From an uncultured Myxococcales bacterium (GTDB taxonomy: Bacteria; Myxococcota_A; UBA9042; DTJE01): DNA of 64,000 bases. How positions within the stretch are numbered: position 1 is the first letter of the stretch; each line of letters opens with the position of its first letter. The stretch spans positions 62,001 to 126,000 of the forward strand of contig CALJUR010000002.1 of assembly GCA_937975765.1 (NCBI GenBank), in the 5' to 3' direction. A program made the translations under genes and the position numbers. Shown piece by piece: positions 29,454 through 37,217 of this stretch. The notes below the pieces were generated by a model. It was not told where the DNA came from. It saw nothing but the letters and a program-made list of their open reading frames with translations, and did no database searches.

Positions 29454-30235
29454 CACCGGGTCTCCTCCCCGCCGTCCGGCCGTTTCCGGTTGATCAGGGC
29501 GGCCGCCACGCCGGCCCCGTAGCCGTTGTCCACGTTCACGACGGTCACGCCGCCCGCACACGAGTTCAGCATGGCCAGCAGGGCCGCGATCCCCCCGAAC
29601 GACGCGCCGTAGCCGATCGACGTCGGCACCGCGATCACCGGGCACGGGGCCAGACCCGCCACCACGGACGGCAGCGCCCCCTCCATGCCCGCGACGACGA
29701 TCGCCACCGTGGCGCGTCGCAGCGCGGGCAGGTGCGGCACCAGCCGGTGCAGGCCGGCCACCCCGACGTCGAAACCCCGCTCAACGCGGTTGCCCAGGAA
29801 GACGGCCGTGATCGCGGCCTCCTCGGCCACCGGCACGTCAGCGGTCCCCGCGCACAGCACCAGCACCTCGCCGCGCCCCTGGTCCACGAACGGGTGCCTG
29901 CGGACGACGACCGTGCGCGCCGTCTCGGAGTGCTGCACATCCTCGCCCGGGAACCGTGCCCGCAGGCCCTCGACCCGACCGGCCGCCAGCCGCGTGACCA
30001 GCACGTCGCCGCCCGCCGACAGCGCCGCCGCCACCGCGTCGTGCAGTTGCGCGTCGGACTTGCGTTCGGCGAACACCGCTTCGGCCACGCCTCGTCGCAG
30101 CGGGCGGTGCGCGTCGAACGCCACGTCCCCCACGCGCCGGATCCCGAAATCCTTCAGTTGCTCCAGGGCCTCGTCGGTGCCCGTCCGGCCCTCCCGAACG
30201 GCCTCCAGCAGGCGCCTGATGTCGGCTTCGTCCAT
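29453..30235 (-). CDS. larB: Pyridinium-3,5-biscarboxylate mononucleotide synthase LarB
   Basis: A 260-aa protein. The N-terminal helical part is followed by an AIR carboxylase (PurE-like) fold with CAGTADVPVAEEAA, FDVGVAGLHRL, VAGMEGALPSVVAGL, PVIAVPTSIGYG and LLAMLNSCAGGVTVVNVDNG. LarB carboxylates nicotinate adenine dinucleotide in the first step of nickel-pincer nucleotide synthesis. The ATG at 30235 has GGAGG four bases before it. larB-larC form an operon that is divergent from the HD-domain gene. Confidence 0.94.
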   Translation of the reverse strand: MDEADIRRLLEAVREGRTGTDEALEQLKDFGIRRVGDVAFDAHRPLRRGVAEAVFAERKSDAQLHDAVAAALSAGGDVLVTRLAAGRVEGLRARFPGEDVQHSETARTVVVRRHPFVDQGRGEVLVLCAGTADVPVAEEAAITAVFLGNRVERGFDVGVAGLHRLVPHLPALRRATVAIVVAGMEGALPSVVAGLAPCPVIAVPTSIGYGASFGGIAALLAMLNSCAGGVTVVNVDNGYGAGVAAALINRKRPDGGEETR

Positions 30236-30342
30236 GCTGCCTCCAGCCGCAGGCATTGTGCGTGGGCCGGACCGGCGTGTCAAAGACCGGCGCGTCCGGG
30301 GCAGATGATCTGCGCGTGTGCGTTCACCCCGCCGTCGCGAAG

Positions 30343-30371
30343 TTGTATCGCGCCCGGGCTTTTGCCATGAT
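30343..30371 (+). promoter_or_regulatory. Probable promoter of the HD-domain gene
   Basis: TTGTAT, 17 bp, CATGAT with TGC before the -10. The ATG of the HD gene is 24 bp downstream. The geometry matches other promoters in the window, although the -10 is weaker. Confidence 0.55.
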
Positions 30372-30394
30372 TGCAGCGGGCGTGACGGTGCACC

Positions 30395-31576
30395 ATGCAG
30401 GACCCCGCGAAACTGGTCTTCGATGAAGTCGCCATCTGGGAACCCCACAGGAAACCGGTCCCCCCGGAAACCCTGACGGCCGGGTGGGCCGGGGAGGACG
30501 AGCGCTTCATCGCGCTGTGCTACAAGCTCGCCGAGACGTTCTACGCGGGGCAGAAGCCACGCAACAACGGCGAACTGGCATTCACGCACCCGACCAACGT
30601 CGCGCTGATCCTCAAGCTGGCCGTCTCGCAGCCGCACATCGTCGCCGCGGGCCTGCTGCACGACCTGCTGGAGGACATGCTGGACCGCGAGAAGGAGCGC
30701 CTGGGCCACGTGGGTCCGGACATCGACGCCGCCTGCCGCGCCCGCTTCGCCGAGGACGTCATCCGCATCGCGGAACGGTCGCTGTTCCCGCGGCACATCG
30801 CCGAGCGCGTGGTCGAGGTGACCTGGACGCTGACCCGCCACAAGGCGGACCTCTACTACAAGTCGATTTCGGGGGTGTTCACGCACACGGACCCGGACGT
30901 GCGGGTCGCGGCGGCCCTGGTCAAGCTGGCCGACCGCATGCACAACATCCAGACCATCGAGAACTACAAGGACGAAGAGAAACTGTACCAGTGCTTCAAG
31001 AACCTGTTCATCCTGAACAACGCGAAGCAGCTGGTGGTCGAGACCCGGGCGCGGCGCGTGGACCCGCGGATGATCGCGACGCTGGAAAAACTGTTCAAGA
31101 AGAACGGCAAGGCCACCTTCCAGGCGATGCTGCGGATGGGGCACGCCCGCAACATCGAGGAGGAACTGTTCCCGCTGGTCACCTACCTGGCGATCGCGCT
31201 GCGGAAGTTCGTGCTGGAGATCCAGGGGCTGTGGCGCGTGCAGGACGTCGTCCTGGAGCCGGGCGCGCCGGTCTGGAGCCTCTACCACGGCATCGTCAAG
31301 AAGTACGACAACCGGCTGCACCACGAGGACGCGGAGTACGAGGCGCAGACCGAGAACGAACTGAACTACTTCCGGCTGACGTTCGCGTCGCTGAACCTGC
31401 CCGACGCCCTCCTGCGGCGGGCGATCTACTACAAGGACGCGCTGGCGCTGATGGAGGTCGTGGCTTCGCTGCTGTACCGCGAGGACTACGTCATCCGGGG
31501 GTTCGAGTGCAGCCGCCTGTGCCGCCGCGGCCGCGTCTGCATGAAGCCCGACCACCTGGCCGCCGTGGGGCACTGA
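30395..31576 (+). CDS. HD-domain phosphohydrolase, RelA/SpoT hydrolase-like
   Basis: A 393-aa protein whose N-terminal half is an HD domain like that of SpoT. The metal ligands are H65 (FTHPTNVAL), H89-D90 (GLLHDLLED) and D180 (KLADRMHN). There is no (p)ppGpp synthetase motif and no TGS/ACT domain. The C-terminal 200 residues are helical and end with a Cys/Arg-rich tail (CSRLCRRGRVC). It may hydrolyse (p)ppGpp or another nucleotide. The ATG at 30395 has no obvious ribosome site. Confidence 0.78.
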   Translation: MQDPAKLVFDEVAIWEPHRKPVPPETLTAGWAGEDERFIALCYKLAETFYAGQKPRNNGELAFTHPTNVALILKLAVSQPHIVAAGLLHDLLEDMLDREKERLGHVGPDIDAACRARFAEDVIRIAERSLFPRHIAERVVEVTWTLTRHKADLYYKSISGVFTHTDPDVRVAAALVKLADRMHNIQTIENYKDEEKLYQCFKNLFILNNAKQLVVETRARRVDPRMIATLEKLFKKNGKATFQAMLRMGHARNIEEELFPLVTYLAIALRKFVLEIQGLWRVQDVVLEPGAPVWSLYHGIVKKYDNRLHHEDAEYEAQTENELNYFRLTFASLNLPDALLRRAIYYKDALALMEVVASLLYREDYVIRGFECSRLCRRGRVCMKPDHLAAVGH

Positions 31577-31604
31577 CCCGGCCCGCGCCCCGCCCCCTGT
31601 CGCC

Positions 31605-32999
31605 TCACCCCTCGCCGTGAGGATCGACCAGCCGCGACGGGTCCAGCACCCGGTCCAGGTCCTCGCCCCGCACCAGCCCGCGTTCCAGCAGCAACTGCCG
31701 CACCGGCACGCCCGCGCGGACCGCCTCGTGCGTCACCTCGGCCGCCTTCGCGTACCCGATCGCCGGCGTCAGGGCCGTCGCCATGGCCCCCGACCCCTGG
31801 AAGTACCGCAGGCAGGCCTCCTCGTTGGCCTTCAGGCCCTCGAACGTCCGCTGCCGCACCTGCCGGATCGCGTTCGTCATGATGGGAAGGCCCATCGTCA
31901 GGTCCAGGGCCATCAGCGGCATCATCACGTTCAGTTCCAGTTGGCCGGCCTGCAGCGCGTAGGCGTTCGCCGCGTCCAGCCCGATCGCGAAGAACATCGC
32001 CATCGTGGCCATCTCGGGCATCGACGGGTTCACCTTGCCCGGCATGATCGAGGACCCGGGCGCGACCTCGGGCAGTTCCAGTTCGCGCAGGCCGGTCGAG
32101 GGCCCCGACCCCAGCAGCCGCACGTCGTTCAGGATGCGCACCATTTCCAGCGCCGTGGACCGCATCGCCGAGGACAGCACCCCGATCGGCCGCTGGCTCT
32201 GCATCGCCTCGCGCAGGTCCGGGTTCGATCGCAGCGGCAGCCCGGTCCTCTGCCGCAACTCGCCCACCACCGCCTCGCGGAAACCCTTCACGGTGTTCAG
32301 CCCGGTGCCTACCGCGGACCCGCCGATGCCCAGTTCGCAGACGGCCTCGCGCCCGCGCAGCACCTCGTCCCGCTGGGCCTCGACCGTGCGCGCCCATGCG
32401 GCGACCTCCTGCCCCAGCGTGACCGGGGCCGCGTCCATCAGGTGCGTGCGGCCGCTCTTGACGACGTCCGCGAACTCGCGAGCCTTCCCGCGCAGGGCCC
32501 CGGCCAGCCGCTCCAGTTCGCCCGCAAGGTCGCCCGCCAGCCGGGCCGACGCGATCCGCATCGCCGTCGGGAAGACGTCGTTGGTGGACTGGCCTCGGTT
32601 GACGTGGTCGTTCGGGTGGACGTGCTCGTAGGTGCCCAGGCCGCCCTCCAGCAACTGGTTGGCGCGGTTCGCCAGCACCTCGTTGACGTTCATGTGCAGC
32701 GTGGTTCCCGCCCCCATCTGGAAGGCGTCCACCGGGAACTGGTCCGCCAAGTCACCGGCCAGGATCTCCTCGCAGGCGGTCGCGATCGCCTCGCCGGCAT
32801 CCTCCGGGATGCCCCCCAGCCGCGCATTCGCGATCGCGGCGGCGCGCTTGACCTCGACCATCGCGTGGACCAGGGCAGGCGGACTGCGCAGCCCGCTGAT
32901 CGGAAAGTTCTGGATGGCGCGCTGGGTCTGGGCGCCCCAGTAGGCGCCGGCCGGGACGGCGACCGGCCCCAGCGCGTCACGCTCGATGCGGGTATCCAT
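31605..32999 (-). CDS. Aspartase/fumarase-superfamily lyase, probably aspartate ammonia-lyase
   Basis: A 464-aa lyase with the superfamily signature GSSIMPGKVNPSMPE and HPNDHVNRGQSTNDVFPTA. The segment FPVDAFQMGAGTTLHMNVNE is closer to what I know of AspA (FPVD..Q.GAGT) than of FumC (W.TGSGT). A class I fumarase lies just upstream on the other strand, which also favours aspartase (aspartate to fumarate plus ammonia). FumC activity is not excluded. The ATG at 32999 is the only good start, and the gene is convergent with the HD gene after 28 bp. Confidence 0.85.
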   Translation of the reverse strand: MDTRIERDALGPVAVPAGAYWGAQTQRAIQNFPISGLRSPPALVHAMVEVKRAAAIANARLGGIPEDAGEAIATACEEILAGDLADQFPVDAFQMGAGTTLHMNVNEVLANRANQLLEGGLGTYEHVHPNDHVNRGQSTNDVFPTAMRIASARLAGDLAGELERLAGALRGKAREFADVVKSGRTHLMDAAPVTLGQEVAAWARTVEAQRDEVLRGREAVCELGIGGSAVGTGLNTVKGFREAVVGELRQRTGLPLRSNPDLREAMQSQRPIGVLSSAMRSTALEMVRILNDVRLLGSGPSTGLRELELPEVAPGSSIMPGKVNPSMPEMATMAMFFAIGLDAANAYALQAGQLELNVMMPLMALDLTMGLPIMTNAIRQVRQRTFEGLKANEEACLRYFQGSGAMATALTPAIGYAKAAEVTHEAVRAGVPVRQLLLERGLVRGEDLDRVLDPSRLVDPHGEG

Positions 33000-33059
33000 G
33001 AACGTCTCCCGGGTGGGGGGCGTCTTCCACCCTGGGGCCCGGCCACGGGTGCGTCAAGG

Positions 33060-33277
33060 GAATTCAGGGACAGTCACCATTATTGCCAATGTAACACCAA
33101 GTAAACATAACACTTAGGCCGGGCCAACCACCGGCTCTTGGCCGGGTCTGTTGGTCGTCTGCCAGGAAACGATGTCGGGTACCGGGATCCGGGGCATGGG
33201 ATGGGTTGGTGGAACTCTCTTGAATCTAGGAAATTCAATGAGATGGGTGATGAATAATGGTGACTGTCCCTGAATTC
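33060..33277. mobile_element. MITE-like element with 25-bp perfect inverted ends
   Basis: The ends 33060-33084 and 33253-33277 are exact inverted copies, beginning GAATTCAGGGACAGTCACC. The 218-bp element has no gene, is less GC-rich than its surroundings and contains an inner hairpin (GGCCAA/TTGGCC around 33120-33145). GGGACAGTCACC-type ends are, from memory, seen next to IS200-like or REP-associated transposase genes in other genomes. It occupies most of the 375-bp divergent gap between the lyase and the fumarase genes. I see no other gene or RNA in that gap. Confidence 0.75.
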
Positions 33278-33374
33278 GGGGCGGGTTGACCCTCCCTGGG
33301 GATCGTGCAACGCTCCGGCTGGGCGCCGTGCGGGATGGCCGGCGCGGAGGTCTGGAACAACGGGGAGGTCGCAC

Positions 33375-34244
33375 ATGCCGGGATTCGTGGAATGGGGGCT
33401 GGAACTGGTCCGGCGCGCTTCGTCGGACCTGTCGCCGGACGTCGAGGCGGTGGTTCGGCGGGGCCGCGACGCCGAGCCCGAGGGCTCCACGGCGCGGAAC
33501 GTGCTGGACAGCATCCTGGAGAACGTGGAGATGTCCCGGGCGGACGGCACGCCGATCTGCCAGGACACCGGGCTGACCAGTTTCTTCGTGCACCTGCCGA
33601 AGGGGTACGACGCGGAGGCCATCCGGGCGGACCTGCAGGAGGCGATCCGGCAGGCCACGAAACTGGGCTACCTGCGGCCCAACTCGGTGCACCCGATCAC
33701 CGAGAAGAACACCGGCGACAACGTCGGCGTGGACCTGCCCCACATCGAATTCGAACCGGCTGCCGACGACGCCGTGACGATCGACCTGATCCTGAAAGGC
33801 GGCGGCAGCGAGAACTGCGGTGCCCAGTACCGACTGCCAGACGCCTCGATCAAGGCCGGGCGCGACCTGGCGGGCGTCGAGCGCTGCGTGATCGATGCGG
33901 TGCACAAGGCGCAGGGCCAGGGCTGCGCGCCCGGCATCCTGGGTATCTGCATCGGCGGCGACCGGGCCGGCAGTTACATGGGGGCCAAGAAGCAGCTGCT
34001 GCGGCACCTGGACGACGTGAACCCCGACCCGAAGCTGGCCGAGCTGGAGGCGACGCTGCTGTCGAAGTGCAACCAGCTGGGCATCGGCCCGATGGGCTTC
34101 GGCGGGCTGACGACGCTGCTGGGCGTGAAGATCGGCTGGATGCACCGGCATCCCGCGTCGTTCTTCGTATCCATCGCCTACTGCTGCTGGGCCGATCGGC
34201 GGCGCCGCCTGGTCGTCCGCGATGGCGTGGCGCAGGTCCTGTAG
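33375..34244 (+). CDS. Class I fumarate hydratase, alpha subunit
   Basis: A 289-aa subunit of the two-component 4Fe-4S fumarase. The three cluster cysteines are in PICQDTGLTSFFV, GSENCGAQY and GQGCAPGILG. GDNVGVDLPHIEF and GPMGFGGLTTLLGVKIG are also typical. The enzyme interconverts fumarate and malate. L-tartrate dehydratase (TtdA) has the same architecture and cannot be excluded. The ATG follows GGGGAGG, and the beta subunit starts 11 bp after the stop. Confidence 0.9.
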   Translation: MPGFVEWGLELVRRASSDLSPDVEAVVRRGRDAEPEGSTARNVLDSILENVEMSRADGTPICQDTGLTSFFVHLPKGYDAEAIRADLQEAIRQATKLGYLRPNSVHPITEKNTGDNVGVDLPHIEFEPAADDAVTIDLILKGGGSENCGAQYRLPDASIKAGRDLAGVERCVIDAVHKAQGQGCAPGILGICIGGDRAGSYMGAKKQLLRHLDDVNPDPKLAELEATLLSKCNQLGIGPMGFGGLTTLLGVKIGWMHRHPASFFVSIAYCCWADRRRRLVVRDGVAQVL

Positions 34245-34255
34245 GGGAGGTCATC

Positions 34256-34846
34256 ATGAAGAAGGAACCGATCCGGCTGGTGCTGCCCGCATCCGAGGAG
34301 ACCCTGCGCGCGCTGCGCATCGGCGACGAGGTGCTGATCACCGGGACCGTGGTCACGGCCCGCGACATGGCCCACAAGTACATGGTGGAAAAGAAGCCCG
34401 ACTCGCTGCGGGACATCCTGACGGGCGGGCTGATCTACCACTGCGGCCCGATCATGGTGAAGGAGGGCGACGGCTGGCGCATCGTGTCCGCCGGGCCGAC
34501 CACGTCCTCACGCGAGGAACCCTACCAGGCCGACGTCATCGAGACGTACCGGCTGGCGGGCGTCATCGGGAAGGGCGGCATGGGCGAGAAGACCAGCGCC
34601 GGCCTGAAGAAGTGCGGCGCGGTCTACTTCCACGCGGTCGGCGGTGCCGGCACCCTGCTGGCGAAGCGCGTGAAGAAGGTCCGCGAGGTCCGCATGCTGG
34701 AGGAATTCGGCGTTCCCGAGGCCTTCTGGGTCCTGGAGGTCGTGGACTTCCCGGTGGTCGTGACGATGGATTCGGTCGGCGGCAGCCTGCACCGCGAGGT
34801 GCTGGAAGCGTCCTCGATCCAGCGGAAGGAACTGCTGGGGTTGTAG
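34256..34846 (+). CDS. Class I fumarate hydratase, beta subunit
   Basis: A 196-aa subunit with the swivel-domain features of FumA C-termini/TtdB: LRIGDEVLITGTVVTARDMAH, IYHCGPIM, AGPTTSSREEPY and the GKGGMG loop. It pairs with the alpha subunit in the same operon. The ATG at 34256 follows GGGGAGG. The stop TAG lies in the TGTAGGAGGCGGGG edge of REP-like copy 3, so the repeat may define the very end of the protein. Confidence 0.9.
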   Translation: MKKEPIRLVLPASEETLRALRIGDEVLITGTVVTARDMAHKYMVEKKPDSLRDILTGGLIYHCGPIMVKEGDGWRIVSAGPTTSSREEPYQADVIETYRLAGVIGKGGMGEKTSAGLKKCGAVYFHAVGGAGTLLAKRVKKVREVRMLEEFGVPEAFWVLEVVDFPVVVTMDSVGGSLHREVLEASSIQRKELLGL

Positions 34847-34983
34847 GAGGCGGGGGCGGGGCCGGTCGTTCAGTGCGCCCGAGGCGACTCCGGCTGCGTC
34901 CAGAGTTTCCTGCGGAAACCCGTGGACTCCGCCTGCGTGCTCGGGCGGGCCCCAAGGCGGGGGGCGGGGCCCCCGCCCTACAT
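34843..34983. repeat. REP-like repeats flanking hairpin repeat family 1, copy B
   Basis: A REP-like arm (34843-34866), the 79-bp hairpin repeat (34871-34949) and an inverted REP-like arm (34950-34983, ending CCCGCCCTACAT). The hairpin core 34898-34927 has outer arms GTCCA/TGGAC and inner arms GTTTCC/GGAAAC. This fills most of the convergent gap between the fumarase and phasin-like genes. Confidence 0.8.
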
Positions 34984-35012
34984 TGGATGCGCCCCAGGCG
35001 ACTCCGTTGGCG

Positions 35013-35058
35013 CGCGAGCGTATGCGGCGGGCGAAACCCGTCCGCATCATGCGAGCGG
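35013..35058. repeat. Structured hairpin repeat, family 2, copy C
   Basis: Hairpin with outer arms ATGCGG (35022-35027) and CCGCAT (35042-35047) and inner GGG/CCC around CGAAA. The flanks CGAGCGT and CATGCGAGC are the reverse complement of those at copy D (13461-13505). Confidence 0.75.
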
Positions 35059-35089
35059 GCGTAGGCCGCGCGCAGCGTCGGCCTACGCC
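35058..35089 (-). terminator. Possible terminator hairpin at the end of the phasin-like gene
   Basis: Ten-bp perfect arms GGCGTAGGCC and GGCCTACGCC with a 12-nt loop, overlapping the stop codon of the phasin-like gene. No U-run follows, so termination is uncertain. Confidence 0.35.
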
Positions 35090-35694
35090 TTCTTGGTTGC
35101 GGGCTTCTTCGCCGTGGCCGCCGGCTTCGCAGCCGCCGCCTTCCTTGCGTCGGCCATTGCCACCTTCGCGTCGCGCACCTGCTCGGCCAGCTTGCGGACG
35201 TCCGCCTTCACGGCCTTCAGGCCGGCGACCTCCTTGCCCAGCTTCTCGATCGCGACCTCCAGGCGAGCGACCTGGTCGGCCTGCGGCACCTTGAGGAACG
35301 CCAGGATCTCGGCGCGGAATGCCTCGGTATGGCGGGCCAGTTCGCTGGCCTTCAGGCGCTCGATCACCTCGGGCACCGTCAGCCTGCCGTACCGGTCCAC
35401 CAGGTCGTGCACCCGGATGTCGCCCAGCAGCTCGTGCAGCGCCTTCTGGCCCTTCTCCAGCGCCTCGTGGCCCTTCTTCTCGATGGCCTCCTGCCCCTTG
35501 GCCAGGACGTCCTGCCCCTTCTGCAGGGCCTCCTGTCCCTTGGCCAGCGCCTCGTGGCCCTTTGCGGCCTTGGCCTTCGCCTTCGCCGCGACCTCGTCGG
35601 CGACCTGGCGGCCCTTGCCGGTCAGCCCCTTCAATTTCTCCTTCGAGCCCTCGAGGATGTCCTTCACCTGGTTGCCGAGTTCCTTCGGATTCAT
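35083..35694 (-). CDS. Phasin-like coiled-coil protein with Lys/Ala-rich tail
   Basis: A 203-aa protein. Residues 45-88 repeat a heptad-like unit (KGHEALA, KGQEALQ, KGQDVLA, KGQEAIE, KGHEALE, KGQKALH). Residues 115-175 are amphipathic helix typical of phasins (VARLEVAIEKLGKEVAGLKA), and the tail (about 185-203) is AAAKPAATAKKPATKKA, like PhaF or histone H1. PhaF-type proteins bind polyhydroxyalkanoate granules and DNA. No PHA synthase is visible, so a different coiled-coil role is possible. It has its own strong promoter and an operator-like palindrome. Confidence 0.75.
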   Translation of the reverse strand: MNPKELGNQVKDILEGSKEKLKGLTGKGRQVADEVAAKAKAKAAKGHEALAKGQEALQKGQDVLAKGQEAIEKKGHEALEKGQKALHELLGDIRVHDLVDRYGRLTVPEVIERLKASELARHTEAFRAEILAFLKVPQADQVARLEVAIEKLGKEVAGLKAVKADVRKLAEQVRDAKVAMADARKAAAAKPAATAKKPATKKA

Positions 35695-35708
35695 GATTCG
35701 TACCTCCC

Positions 35709-35731
35709 TTCAAGGTTACCTGGACCTTGAA
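35709..35731. promoter_or_regulatory. Operator-like palindrome in the leader of the phasin-like gene
   Basis: Perfect 8-bp inverted repeats TTCAAGGT and ACCTTGAA separated by 7 bp, lying between the -10 box and the start codon. The size and spacing fit a dimeric repressor site. Confidence 0.55.
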
Positions 35732-35734
35732 AGG

Positions 35735-35762
35735 ACTATAACGCGACGCGTCAAAATGTCAA
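35735..35762 (-). promoter_or_regulatory. Promoter of the phasin-like gene
   Basis: A consensus TTGACA, 16 bp, TATAGT on the minus strand, the closest match to the sigma-70 consensus in the window. It lies about 45 bp upstream of the ATG at 35694, suggesting high expression when not repressed. Confidence 0.85.
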
Positions 35763-35816
35763 TGGGGCGTATTCAAATGGGTTTCCTGCGGCGTACGGAG
35801 GGTCCTTCAGGCTGCG

Positions 35817-37127
35817 TCAATCGGTCCAGAGCGGGGCTGCGGCCTCGCTGGGTGGCGCCGACAGGTCGGACACCAGGGGCAGCACCGAGGCCAGGGCAGA
35901 GGCCAGCGGGCGGCGACGCCGGAACTCGTTCCCCAGCGAACAGGCCGCGCGTTCGAAGGCCATCGACACGTCGAACAGCGCCTCGGGCGGGCGCTCGGTG
36001 GCGAACATCTGGACGCGCAGCGAGCCCGCGGTGTCCAGCAGCATCCGGCGGACCTCCGCCGAGGGCACGTCGGGATCGGAATGCAGCACGGAGGCGCTGA
36101 CGACCGCCTCGACGAAGGCGTCCGCCTCCAGCGTTCCGACCTGTGCGGCCCGCAGCCGGGCCCCGGCGCGATCGACGATCGCCTCGCACAGCGCCGACCG
36201 GCTGGGCTCGGAAAGGCCCGGCGCGACCGCCGCCAGCAGCCTCAGCGCGAACATGTCGGCCTGGGCCACGAGGCCGCGCGCGGCGCCCCCGCCCTTCTGC
36301 AGGCCCTTCTCCATTGCCGGCAGCAGCGCGGCGCGGACCAGCGATTCCAGCGCGCGCACGGACGGATCACCCGCGGTCAGCAGGCGGGAGGCGCGGCCCA
36401 GGATCAAGATGCCGCCTGCCAGCCCCGCGTCGACGACCTGCCGGCAGGCCTCGAAGAACTCGTTGCGTCCCCGGTTGCGGGCCATGGCGCCCGCCAGCAG
36501 GGCGACCACGGCCTCGTCGGTGCCCTCCGAAAGGACCACCGCCCACTCGGTCGGAGAGGACGGGAACAGGGCGGAAGGGACGACACGGTCCAGGACCCGG
36601 GCCCGGGGCAGCGTCTGGGACAGGGCCAGGAACAGGCGGGCCCGCGCCTCGGGCGGGAGTTCCATCGACGCCAGGGCGTCCACGAGACGATCCACGCGTT
36701 CCGGGTGGAAGTCGGCTCCCGAGTCCGCACCCTCCGCCAGGGCCAGGGTCAGCAGGGAGTCGCCGAAGTCGCGGGCGGCCGGGGCCGGTATCGACCGCGC
36801 GGCCTGCCGCAGCACGTCGTAGCCTGCGCCGAGGTCCACGTCCAGCAGCAGGGGAAGCAGGCTGCCCAGTCCGGACACTGCCGCACGGCCCCGGCAGGCC
36901 AGGGAGGCCGCCAACTGGGTGCCGATGCGTCGCGAGGCCTCCTGGCGGTTGGCGGGCGCCAGCAGCCATTCCAGCGTTTCCGAGTGTGCCGGTCCCGCGA
37001 ACGTAGGGGCCCGGGAGAAGTCGGGCAGGAATGCCTGCGGCCCCTGGCAGCAAAGCCAGGCGTGCAGTTCCAGGAGGTCGTGAGGGTCCAGCCGGCGTTC
37101 CATCGCGGACCCGTCCATGGCGGGCAT
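35817..37127 (-). CDS. Hypothetical helical-repeat protein, 436 aa
   Basis: Not recognised. It is rich in Ala, Leu, Arg and Ser and reads as a series of short amphipathic helices (LLPLLLDVDLG, LLTLALAEGAD, VVALLAGAMARN, LVRAALLPAMEKGLQ), suggesting an all-alpha solenoid. There is no signal peptide or membrane segment. The ATG at 37127 is preceded by GGGAGGG. An earlier in-frame ATG at 37175 has no such site. It follows the GT-C-like gene on the same strand and could be cotranscribed with it. Confidence 0.72.
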   Translation of the reverse strand: MPAMDGSAMERRLDPHDLLELHAWLCCQGPQAFLPDFSRAPTFAGPAHSETLEWLLAPANRQEASRRIGTQLAASLACRGRAAVSGLGSLLPLLLDVDLGAGYDVLRQAARSIPAPAARDFGDSLLTLALAEGADSGADFHPERVDRLVDALASMELPPEARARLFLALSQTLPRARVLDRVVPSALFPSSPTEWAVVLSEGTDEAVVALLAGAMARNRGRNEFFEACRQVVDAGLAGGILILGRASRLLTAGDPSVRALESLVRAALLPAMEKGLQKGGGAARGLVAQADMFALRLLAAVAPGLSEPSRSALCEAIVDRAGARLRAAQVGTLEADAFVEAVVSASVLHSDPDVPSAEVRRMLLDTAGSLRVQMFATERPPEALFDVSMAFERAACSLGNEFRRRRPLASALASVLPLVSDLSAPPSEAAAPLWTD

Positions 37128-37217
37128 GGGTCCCTCCCCGGCGTTGATTCCAGCCTCGGGTGTACCGGACCGCATCGTAGACCGCCTCGCTCCCGGATGC
37201 CAAGTTCGGGACGAACC

